A stretch of DNA of 10,945 nt from Candidatus Aciduliprofundum sp. JdFR-45 (GTDB lineage: Archaea > Thermoplasmatota > Thermoplasmata > Thermoplasmatales > JdFR-45): NCBI GenBank assembly GCA_002011395.1, contig MTNG01000046.1, forward strand, positions 136 to 11,080, read 5' to 3'. Shown here one piece after another: positions 5,301 through 10,945 of the stretch; the first letter of the stretch is position 1; each line of letters begins with the position of its first letter. A program made the position numbers and the translations under genes. Below the pieces are notes generated by a model that had not been told where the DNA came from, did no database searches, and was given only the letters and a program-made list of their open reading frames with translations.

Positions 5301-7530
5301 GGCCGCGCTCCTCAGGGAGATGGCGCGGTGCTACCTCGCGGTGAGATGCGGCATGGAGGGCACGAGGTTCCGGTGGGAGCGGTGCAGTCCGGGGAGGGCG
5401 AACAGAGAGGCGGCGCTCCGCGAGTTCATACTGCGAACCCTCTCGACCTTCGGCCCCATGACTGCGGAGGAGCTCGCTGGCCATCTGCGCGCGAAGAGGG
5501 GCGATGTGGAGGAGGCGCTGGCATCGCTGGTGGATGAGGGACTCGTGGTGGAGGGAAGGTTTACGCCCTCGCTGGGCACGCAGTACATGCTCTCTACGGA
5601 CTACAGAGCCCTCAGGGGCGCCACGGCGGGGGGTGAGGAGGGCATCAGGCTCTACAGGTTTGAGAAACTGATGAAGCCGGTGGACACCGTGGAGGAGTAC
5701 TTTGAGAGGTACCTGATAGCGTCGCATCCCCATGACGTCTTCCTGAGGTGTCGGGAGTTCTCCTGGGAGGAGTGGGAGAGAATGAGAATGGACGGCGAGA
5801 TACTCCTGGGTCGTTTCCTCGGAAACGCGCTTTTCTACATACACAGGAAACACCTGCCGCTCTTCATCCCGCACTTCCGGAGAGAGGAGATGGACGACCT
5901 GGATAGAGAGGTTCTGAAGCACATCAGGAGGGGGCTGGACACGCCGAGAAAGATATCCCGCGCGTTGAGGGGGGCGAAGCCCTCCCTGATGAAACTGGAG
6001 AGAAACCTCTACCTGCTGCGGGGCTTCACCCCGGGGGAGGACGGAAGGCGATACGTTCCCTCGCCGGATGTGGAGGGCGGCGACCCCGCAGCCCTGCCTT
6101 TCGCGCTGATCAGGGCCATCGGACCGCTGAGGAGGGACTTCCTGCTGCACGCGCTGGGCGAGCACTGCGACGCCGTCCTGAAGGCGCTCGTCACCGCTGA
6201 GCACCTGAGGCGCGTGCTCACGGAACGCGGTGAATACCTCGTTGCGGCTGAGGAGGATATCAGAGCGGGTGGCGGCGTGAGGAGGGCTGTCATCTCAGCC
6301 CGTGACGTCATCGCCTACCCCATGGCCCCCGAGATACTGGAGAGGTTCGGCAGGGGTTTCAACTACCTGCTGGTGGACGGCGGCGAGATAAGGGGTGCGG
6401 CCCTTGTGGAAGAGAGAGACGGCTTCGTCCTCCTGACGGAGGCCATAGGCGATGCGGACGCATGGACGACGTGGCTTCGCGACACGGGGTTCTTCCGCGC
6501 GGATGTGAGGGTCATCGCGCCCTCAAACCTGTCCAGGAGCGCCCTGAGGAGGGGATACAGAAGGGTCGGCGAGTGGTATGCGTGGGGGAACGTCTCCACC
6601 GAGGTTTTCACGTGGGAGGAGTTCTTCTCCCTTGTGCTCTGGACGCAGGGGGTGCACGTGGACTCGCGGTTCAAGAGCCCTCTGGAAGCGGTCCGCGCGC
6701 TCCACGGACTCAGGAGTGATATGGAAGCCGCCATTAGATGCGTCCGCAGGACGCCGCTGGAAAAGTACTTCAAATCCGGTATGGTTTACAGGGGCATGGG
6801 TATACCACCGCTGGTCACCTACATGGACAGGGAGACAGCCGCTCTCATCCAAGCGATAAAGGACGTGGAGATCACGGACAGAATGAAGGTCGTCATGGCG
6901 CTCGTCAACTCGCACCCCATGTGGAGCAGGGAGACGCTGTGCGAGCGATCCCCTCTGGGCTACGAGAGAACGCGGGAGGCACTAAATGCCCTCTACAGGT
7001 CCACCCATCTCCTGATGGACCACGAGAAGAGGTACATCCCCGTGAGGAGAAAGTACGGGAGGGACTACGCCGTGAGAAAATTCGTGGAGGATTTCCTGCA
7101 CAGGATGGGATTCGTCAATCCGAGCATGGTGGAGAGGTACACGGGCGGCTTCATATCGGCGCGGGAGGCGCTCGCGGCGCTGCGCGACTGCGAGAGAGGT
7201 GGAATCGCCGTGAAGGGCTTCTTCCTGAAGAACGACATGCACCTCTGGTGGACCACACGGGAGGCGCTTGAACTGGTGGAGAAGGTGCGCTTTCCGCCCG
7301 ACTGGGAGTTCGTTCTGCACCCGCACGATATGATATCCCTCGCGTTCAGAGATAGATTCCCGGCTGGATACCACGTGTTCCGCGGTACGGAGCACCTCGG
7401 CACCGTGAAGGCCACGATGCGCAGGTACGAGGTGGTCGTGAGGAGCAGGGATGTGAGGCCGGAGGTCCTGGACATCTTCAGGGAGTTCATGCGCTCGCTC
7501 AACATAGCCGTCAGGGGTGATGCCCTATGA
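2383..7530 (+). CDS. lhr: Lhr-type superfamily 2 ATP-dependent helicase with large C-terminal extension
   Basis: This 1715-residue protein carries every SF2 motif in order: I SSPTGSGKT (53-61), Ia SPLKALAND (91-99), Ib TTPES (152-156), II DEVHE (179-183), III SAT (213-215), IV LVFTNTRSGAERVA (282-295), V TSTSLELGIDIG (335-346) and VI QRVGRSGH (365-372). Lhr-specific segments follow: PSWAGEMLPRSFDL (563-576) and FHYPFGRRVNDALSRA (649-664). Residues 1 to about 870 thus form an Lhr core: two RecA domains, a winged helix and the Lhr domain. These proteins translocate 3'-5' on single-stranded DNA and unwind DNA or RNA:DNA, with roles in repair. Residues about 870-1715 are an extension with several winged-helix-like segments (1006-1072, 1172-1230, 1563-1626) and an end (1644-1685) faintly like the AlkZ/YcaQ fold of bacterial Lhr C-termini. 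As I recall, most archaeal Lhr proteins stop near 850-950 residues, while E. coli Lhr has 1538. I see no frameshift. The ATG has GAGGG 6 bases upstream. Confidence 0.93.
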   Translation: MIRRVEKPYETEEIRSLLDPLVEEWFFSRFTDFTEAQKYAIPLIHRGEHVLVSSPTGSGKTLAGFLSIINELFILAKEGRLEDRIYCVYISPLKALANDIHRNLEVPLQEITALAERKGVKVPRIRVGVRSGDTSQAERQRHLKRPPHIFITTPESLSLALTAPRFRMAFQKVKWVIVDEVHEVAGNKRGVMLSLNLERLQALSPGIVRIGLSATQAPIEEIGQYLVGVGRDVNVVEVDVKKRMDLKVITPVENLHTASYDYATERMYDLLVEMINEHRTTLVFTNTRSGAERVAYRLRERGIEKLEAHHGSLSKEIRLDVEERLKRGDLKVVVTSTSLELGIDIGYIDLVVQIGSPKSVAKGIQRVGRSGHKYMDISKGRFMVLEMDDLVECAVLVKCAREGKIDRISIPQNCLDVLAQVLVGMSLERRWGIREAYELVRRSYCYRNLSYETFMGVLRYLAGSMEEESSYAKIWMDERDGVFGRKRGTRMIYFTNVGTIPDEADYTVYTSTGRRIGELSEKFVENLKPGDIFVLGSRTYEFISRRGARMYVRDAGGRKPTVPSWAGEMLPRSFDLSMEVARFRGAVEDRLKRGEDVVGWLMEEYNLDEGAARSISSYVEEQMADVVPTDRRLFVEGYVDEEGRRNIIFHYPFGRRVNDALSRAYAYAASHLWNASCRLSVTDDGFMLTLSKEVPIGELVRAVTPDNLEDYLRNAIRNTELFKQRFRHCAVRGLMVLRRYKGSSITVARQQLRSERILDALADMDFPLIEETYNEIFNIAMDIGHAEEVLRWIEEGRVEVVTKDYSPEVSVFAHSIILAGVSDIVLMEDRTALLRELQMRILRRVLGEEALRGEFEKEAVEGYFRAKVGEIEDPGDVVEFVRRAGMADLLREGVRTPYAFGGEKVRDAVIGAINSGALCGVWTPAGIRWVCREDLPLAAALYAAEPKREYPEWEGCLTSKEIARLLKVKVRDAAALLREMARCYLAVRCGMEGTRFRWERCSPGRANREAALREFILRTLSTFGPMTAEELAGHLRAKRGDVEEALASLVDEGLVVEGRFTPSLGTQYMLSTDYRALRGATAGGEEGIRLYRFEKLMKPVDTVEEYFERYLIASHPHDVFLRCREFSWEEWERMRMDGEILLGRFLGNALFYIHRKHLPLFIPHFRREEMDDLDREVLKHIRRGLDTPRKISRALRGAKPSLMKLERNLYLLRGFTPGEDGRRYVPSPDVEGGDPAALPFALIRAIGPLRRDFLLHALGEHCDAVLKALVTAEHLRRVLTERGEYLVAAEEDIRAGGGVRRAVISARDVIAYPMAPEILERFGRGFNYLLVDGGEIRGAALVEERDGFVLLTEAIGDADAWTTWLRDTGFFRADVRVIAPSNLSRSALRRGYRRVGEWYAWGNVSTEVFTWEEFFSLVLWTQGVHVDSRFKSPLEAVRALHGLRSDMEAAIRCVRRTPLEKYFKSGMVYRGMGIPPLVTYMDRETAALIQAIKDVEITDRMKVVMALVNSHPMWSRETLCERSPLGYERTREALNALYRSTHLLMDHEKRYIPVRRKYGRDYAVRKFVEDFLHRMGFVNPSMVERYTGGFISAREALAALRDCERGGIAVKGFFLKNDMHLWWTTREALELVEKVRFPPDWEFVLHPHDMISLAFRDRFPAGYHVFRGTEHLGTVKATMRRYEVVVRSRDVRPEVLDIFREFMRSLNIAVRGDAL
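7513..7521 (+). promoter_or_regulatory. Ribosome-binding site for the COG2426 gene inside the helicase 3' end
   Basis: AGGGGTGAT, close to the ideal GGAGGTGAT, lies within the last codons of the helicase, 5 bases before the ATG at 7527. Together with the ATGA overlap it points to translational coupling of the two genes and fixes the downstream start. Confidence 0.6.
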
Positions 7531-7982
7531 ATCCCTGGCTACAGGTCGTGCTCATCGCGCTCTCGCCCATCGCGGAGCTCAGGGGCTCCATACCCTATGG
7601 GATACTCGTGCTGGGTCTGCCTCCCGTGGAGGTGTTCATCGTCTCCGTCGCGGCGAACTCGTTTGTCTCGCCTCTTCTCATACCGCTGCTTAGGTGGGCG
7701 GAGGCGTACTTTTCCAGGTTCCCCCGCATAAAGAGCATCATGGACGCCGTGTTTCAGAGGACGAGGAGGAGAGCGGCCAAAAGCGTGGAGCGGTGGGAGG
7801 AACTCGCCCTCTTCCTCTTCGTGGCCGTGCCCTTCCCGGGGACGGGGGCGTGGACGGGGAGCCTCGTTGCGCATCTCTTCGGGCTGGATTACAAGAAGTC
7901 GGTGGTGACGATCAACGCGGGCGTGCTCGCGGCGGGCATTGTAATATACATGCTCACGACAGGAGCGTATACGCTACTGTGA
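7527..7982 (+). CDS. COG2426 / small multidrug export family membrane protein (PF06695-like)
   Basis: The protein has 151 residues and about four hydrophobic segments (around 3-17, 32-57, 92-118 and 126-149) with a basic loop at 63-91. Two family hallmarks are visible: ELRGSIPYG (17-25) and PFPGTGAWTGS (102-112), both Gly/Pro-rich as in re-entrant loops. The family is annotated as 'putative small multi-drug export protein', but I know of no solid evidence for drug export. Structural work, as I recall it, places PF06695 with the DedA/VTT fold, some members of which flip polyprenyl phosphates. The protein therefore sits in the cytoplasmic membrane and may move a lipid. Its ATG overlaps the helicase stop (ATGA), so the two are probably co-transcribed. 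Its 3' end overlaps the oppositely oriented uppP by 29 bases. I see no clear terminator after it. Confidence 0.85.
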   Translation: MNPWLQVVLIALSPIAELRGSIPYGILVLGLPPVEVFIVSVAANSFVSPLLIPLLRWAEAYFSRFPRIKSIMDAVFQRTRRRAAKSVERWEELALFLFVAVPFPGTGAWTGSLVAHLFGLDYKKSVVTINAGVLAAGIVIYMLTTGAYTLL

Positions 7983-8712
7983 GAAGGCCGAGCGCGATAG
8001 TGTATATGCCGAAGTACTGAAAACGAACCTTCCGAACCGTATACATCAGCAGCGAGATGGAAAGGTACCCGACGATGAGCGAAACCACGAACCCTACGAG
8101 GTAAATTGGCTCAAAGGCACCGGCATCGCTCCCCGCCTTGAACAGCGTGGCGCCCGCCAGGGGGATGAGGGATATGTAGAAGGAGAACTTCGCGGCGCGC
8201 ACCCGCTCAACGCCGATGTGCGCCCCGGTTGTTATGGTGACCCCGGAACGCGATATGCCGGGAAGCAGCGCGGCGACCTGTGCCAGTCCGATGAACACCG
8301 CGCTTTTCAGGGACACATCGCGACCCCCTTCTCCGCGGCGCGGGTATGTGAGGAGGTAAATGCCGTTTATAATCCATAGGGCTCCCACGAGTATGAGCGT
8401 TGAGAACGCCGATTCAATGTAATCTTTGAGTAGGAAGCCCACTACGCATATGGGCACGCTGCCTACGACGATGTGCAGAGCCTCCTTTCGGTCACCCCTC
8501 AGGGCGGATGTTATGACATTCCATATGTCCCGGCGAAAGTATAGCACAACGGCCACAAGGGTGCCGAGGTGAAGCACCGCCGTGAGGAGCGTTCTATCCC
8601 CGCTTACGCCCCACATCTCCTGCAGGAGAACGAGGTGACCGGAACTGCTGATGGGCAACCACTCGGTTATGCCCTGAAGGGCACCCAGCAGTATCACCTG
8701 GAGAAGGTCCAT
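7954..8712 (-). CDS. uppP: UppP/BacA-type polyprenyl (undecaprenyl/dolichyl) diphosphatase
   Basis: This integral membrane protein of 252 residues is near the usual 255-275. It removes the distal phosphate of a polyprenyl diphosphate, regenerating the monophosphate carrier used in glycan or glycolipid assembly. In archaea the natural substrate is presumably a dolichyl-type lipid. The two catalytic signatures are intact: QGITEWLPISSSGH (13-26), with the (E/Q)xxxE pair Q13/E17, the Ser cluster and H26; and PGISRSG (151-157), with the essential Arg at 155. The alternating hydrophobic profile fits the family fold. The ATG at 8712 begins 2 bases after the folD stop, and AGGGGGTCATC in the folD tail serves as ribosome-binding site. 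It is probably the last gene of a TPR-folD-uppP operon. Its stop lies 29 bases inside the end of the convergent COG2426 gene. Confidence 0.95.
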   Translation of the reverse strand: MDLLQVILLGALQGITEWLPISSSGHLVLLQEMWGVSGDRTLLTAVLHLGTLVAVVLYFRRDIWNVITSALRGDRKEALHIVVGSVPICVVGFLLKDYIESAFSTLILVGALWIINGIYLLTYPRRGEGGRDVSLKSAVFIGLAQVAALLPGISRSGVTITTGAHIGVERVRAAKFSFYISLIPLAGATLFKAGSDAGAFEPIYLVGFVVSLIVGYLSISLLMYTVRKVRFQYFGIYTIALGLLTVAYTLLS

Positions 8713-8714
8713 GG

Positions 8715-9545
8715 TCAGATGACCCCCTGAAGGGTTGCGCAGTGAAGGAGGTTCCTGAAGAGAAGGGCCGTGGTCAGCGAGCCGACTCCACCCGGCACGG
8801 GCGTGTAGGCCTTCACGATCTCGTATATCTCAGGGTCAGCATCTCCGACCACGCGGTCATCCACGACGTTGATGCCCACGTCCACAACGATGCTATCCCG
8901 CGAGACCATGTCGGCCCTGAGAAATCCGGGCGCGCCGACAGCCACGAATATCACGTCTGCCCCCTTCAGTATCTCCGCCGGGTTCCCCGTCCGGGTGTGC
9001 ACAACAGTCGGTGTAGCGTTTCTGTTCAGCAGGAGATTCACAAGGGGACGGCCAACCACGGGCGTGCGGTTCACCACCGCACATCTCATTCCCTCCAGGG
9101 ATATGCCGTTCCTCTCCAGAATCTCCACGCTCGCCATGGCCGTGGGAGGCGCCAGCGCCTCATCCCCGTACACGAGACGTCCCTGATTATGGGGATGCAT
9201 GCCGTCCAGGTCCTTTTCCGGGGGTATGGCGGCCACGACCCTCGCATAGTCCGTGCCCGGTGGAATCGGACGCTCAACGATTATGCCATGTATGTCATCT
9301 CTCTCGCCCAGGGAGCGCACCTCTGCGATGATCTCGCCCTCGGACGCATCTCCCGGAAGCGTGTCCACCTCCACTTCAACGCCCAGTTTCTTCCCCCAGC
9401 GGAGTTTCTGATGTATGTAGGTCATCGCATCGCCATGGATGCCGACCACCACGGCTGCCATTCTGAGGCCTTTTCCAGATAGTTTATCCCTGATCTCCCG
9501 TCTGATGTCCTTCGCGACCGTTTTTCCCCACAGAACATCAGCCAT
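8715..9545 (-). CDS. folD: Bifunctional methylene-tetrahydrofolate dehydrogenase / methenyl-tetrahydrofolate cyclohydrolase FolD
   Basis: FolD interconverts 5,10-methylene-, 5,10-methenyl- and 10-formyl-tetrahydrofolate in the cytoplasm, using NAD(P). The 276-residue length is typical. Recognisable motifs are YIHQK (Y43, K47, the catalytic Tyr-Lys pair), KDLDGMHPHNQGRL (111-124, with D112/D114), VVNRTPVVGRPLVNLLL (157-173, the nucleotide-binding region), VAVGAPGFL (201-209), VDVGIN (221-226) and TPVPGGVGSLT (248-258). Deviations from the bacterial consensus are VERPIP (90-95) where VQLPLP is usual, placing Glu91 at the catalytic Gln position, and APPTAMA (132-138) instead of PCTPxG. From memory, Thermoplasma FolD also has Glu here, so this looks like a lineage form rather than a broken enzyme. 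The start overlaps the TPR stop by one base (TGATG), with GGAGGG 6 bases upstream. UppP follows after 2 bases. Confidence 0.94.
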   Translation of the reverse strand: MADVLWGKTVAKDIRREIRDKLSGKGLRMAAVVVGIHGDAMTYIHQKLRWGKKLGVEVEVDTLPGDASEGEIIAEVRSLGERDDIHGIIVERPIPPGTDYARVVAAIPPEKDLDGMHPHNQGRLVYGDEALAPPTAMASVEILERNGISLEGMRCAVVNRTPVVGRPLVNLLLNRNATPTVVHTRTGNPAEILKGADVIFVAVGAPGFLRADMVSRDSIVVDVGINVVDDRVVGDADPEIYEIVKAYTPVPGGVGSLTTALLFRNLLHCATLQGVI

Positions 9546-10945
9546 CAGGATCCCTCCAGAAAATTGAGGTTAAGGCGGGCCTCTTCCATACCGGGGTCTA
9601 TCGCAACCGCGCGCTTGAACGCCTCCTTCGCCCCCTCCACATCGCCCTTCACATACAGGGCTATGCCGCGAGCGAGTTGGGCGAGAGCGTCGCTGGAGGT
9701 CGGGGGAACGCCCTCTACCACATCGTCGCATCTGTCCAGGTTGAGATAGAGCATGGCCTCGTTGCCGCTCAACTCCTTGATCCCGCCTAATTCGGAGCGG
9801 ATTTTCTCGTAGAGGAGGCGTGCGGCATCGCTCTCACCGGCAGACAGTATCGCCTCCAGCGGCTCAAGGGCCTCCTCCAGACGCCCCTCGGAGTACAGAT
9901 AAAGCGCCTTGGAGAACAGCACGCGTGAATCACCAGGCCGTTCGGCCAGGATCTCATCGTATTTTTTAAGGACTTCCTCATCTCCGCCGGCGGGTTTCAT
10001 TCCCTCCAGCGCCCTGAGCTGCAGTTCCAGAATCTCCGCAGGCGACATCTCGTAGACGTTCTCCGGCACCTCAACGCCCCTCTCCCTGAGAAACGATACC
10101 ACCTTTTCAACGAGTTTTCTCCTCTCGTTTTCCAGAGATGCGAGTTTCTCCTTCAACGCCTCCACTTCACCCTCGCTCTCCCTGCCCTCCTCAACGGCCC
10201 TCTGCATCTCCTCTATCCTGCGTTTGAGTTCCTCCTTTTCGCGTTCCAATTGCGAGAGGGTCTTCTCCCTCTCCTCAAGTTTCCTCTGTAGTTCGGCCAT
10301 TTCCTTCTCCTTGGCGCGTCTCACCGCCTCCAGTTCGCGCTCCTTTTCCTCCAGCTCCCTCTGGAGATTCTTTTCCCTCTCCTCCTCTGTCCTGCGGTGT
10401 TTCTTCTCTATCTTCTCCTTCAGCTCCCTCAGGTCCGGGTCCGTTGGGGCGAGGGTGAGCGCCTTCTCCACGCTTTTGAGGGCCTCCGCGTAGTCGCCCA
10501 GCTCGTACTGTGTCATGGCCAGGACCGCCCATCCCCGGGGGTCGCCTTCGCGCAGGCGCGTGCAGTAATACGCGCTGTTGAGCGCCCTCTGATATGCCCT
10601 GGACTCGTAGTAGAGAATCGCCTTGTTGAGGTGCGCCTCGTAAAATTTGGGGTCTATGCTCAGAGCCCTGTCGTAGCTCATGAGGGCCTCGTCTTTCCTT
10701 CCGAGGTCCTTGAGGGCCACGCCCCTGTTGTTCCACACGTGGGGCAGATTGGGCGCAACGCGCAGGGCATTCTCATAGCAGATGAGCGCCTCCTCCAGCA
10801 GCCCGCGGGAGTGAAGTATGAGCCCCTTGTTGATCCATGCGGGGTAGTAATCGCGGTCAATCCTGAGAGCGCGCTCGTAGGCCTCCAGCGCCTCGTCCTC
10901 CATCCCCTTCTCCTGCAGCATCTCGCCGAACTGGAACCAGATGAC
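9545..10945 (-). CDS. TPR - coiled coil - TPR protein, C-terminal 466 residues (runs off the right edge)
   Basis: The frame is open to the window edge. Codons before the internal Met at 10921 still encode a TPR helix (WFQFGEML), so the true start lies outside. Visible residues 1 to about 170 hold five tandem 34-residue TPRs with the usual W-x-x-x-G...A...Y/F...A...P pattern, for example WNNRGVALKDLGRKDEAL. Residues about 173-282 (roughly 10100-10430) form a highly charged E/K/R heptad-rich coiled coil. After a linker come a TPR-like pair (about 318-390) and a final repeat (415-466, ARGIALYVKGDVEGAKEAF...IDP). There is no membrane segment or enzyme motif. The protein is probably a scaffold that binds partners and oligomerises through the coiled coil; the partner is unknown. 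It is the most upstream visible gene of the operon containing folD and uppP, but the shared operon need not mean a shared function. Confidence 0.88.
   Translation of the reverse strand, partial: VIWFQFGEMLQEKGMEDEALEAYERALRIDRDYYPAWINKGLILHSRGLLEEALICYENALRVAPNLPHVWNNRGVALKDLGRKDEALMSYDRALSIDPKFYEAHLNKAILYYESRAYQRALNSAYYCTRLREGDPRGWAVLAMTQYELGDYAEALKSVEKALTLAPTDPDLRELKEKIEKKHRRTEEEREKNLQRELEEKERELEAVRRAKEKEMAELQRKLEEREKTLSQLEREKEELKRRIEEMQRAVEEGRESEGEVEALKEKLASLENERRKLVEKVVSFLRERGVEVPENVYEMSPAEILELQLRALEGMKPAGGDEEVLKKYDEILAERPGDSRVLFSKALYLYSEGRLEEALEPLEAILSAGESDAARLLYEKIRSELGGIKELSGNEAMLYLNLDRCDDVVEGVPPTSSDALAQLARGIALYVKGDVEGAKEAFKRAVAIDPGMEEARLNLNFLEGS
9552..9557 (-). promoter_or_regulatory. 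Ribosome-binding site of folD within the TPR gene
   Basis: The minus strand reads GGAGGG, six bases before the ATG at 9545-9543 and within the last codons of the TPR gene. It fixes the folD start and, with the TGATG stop-start overlap, indicates translational coupling. Confidence 0.65.

Noticed and set aside
4504..6204. 566-codon open frame on the minus strand opposite the helicase
   Set aside because: It is antisense to well-conserved helicase coding sequence, has the Arg/Pro/His/Leu-rich composition of a GC-rich shadow frame, and shows no recognisable domain.
8742..9482. 246-codon plus-strand open frame
   Set aside because: It lies opposite folD, whose motifs are all present on the minus strand; the plus-strand translation is His/Arg-rich without any domain.
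10100..10430. Repetitive-looking ctcctc/ttcctc tract that might be a DNA repeat
   Set aside because: It is the coding sequence of the Glu/Lys/Arg-rich coiled coil of the TPR protein read on the opposite strand; there is no exact tandem unit.
1..10945. CRISPR array, tRNA, rRNA or insertion sequence
   Set aside because: I saw no regularly spaced direct repeats, no tRNA T-loop/acceptor pattern, no rRNA segment, and no transposase or terminal inverted repeats; intergenic space is too small for most of these.

Overview
The window looks like a chromosomal segment of a GC-rich, possibly thermophilic archaeon, most likely of the Thermoplasmata/Thermoplasmatota lineage. The evidence is archaeal: BRE/TATA-type promoter boxes rather than -35/-10 boxes, heavy use of AGG/AGA (Arg) and ATA (Ile) codons, Shine-Dalgarno sequences of the GGAGGTGATC type, an archaeal-style UppP and COG2426 membrane protein, and a FolD whose active-site spelling (VERPIP, VNRTPVVGRP) resembles, from memory, the Thermoplasma enzyme rather than the bacterial one. 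The lineage call is an inference.

Layout. At the left edge lies the first 35 codons of a major-facilitator transporter (minus strand, running out of the window). Next comes an RNase J-like metallo-beta-lactamase/beta-CASP protein (193-1782, minus), which is clearly more AT-rich than everything around it. A 158-bp divergent intergenic region with a good archaeal promoter and several short palindromes separates it from a plus-strand run of three genes: a small unassigned protein with an HE...AH motif (1941-2330), a very large Lhr-type superfamily-2 helicase of 1715 residues (2383-7530), and a four-segment membrane protein of the COG2426 / small multidrug export family (7527-7982) whose ATG overlaps the helicase stop.

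This run meets, tail to tail and with a 29-bp coding overlap, a minus-strand operon. Read in its own direction the operon is a TPR/coiled-coil protein (9545-10945, N-terminus outside the window), folD (8715-9545) and uppP (7954-8712). The first junction overlaps by one base and the second has a 2-base gap, so translation is probably coupled.

Functional reading. Most genes are housekeeping-like: nucleic-acid processing (RNase J-like protein, Lhr), one-carbon metabolism (FolD), and polyprenyl carrier recycling (UppP). I found no CRISPR array, transposon, tRNA or rRNA, and no convincing multi-gene defence system. The points most worth a second look are the roughly 850-residue C-terminal extension of the archaeal Lhr, the AT-rich RNase J-like gene with a large insertion in its catalytic domain, the unassigned HE...AH protein, and the pairing of UppP with a possibly DedA-like small membrane protein.
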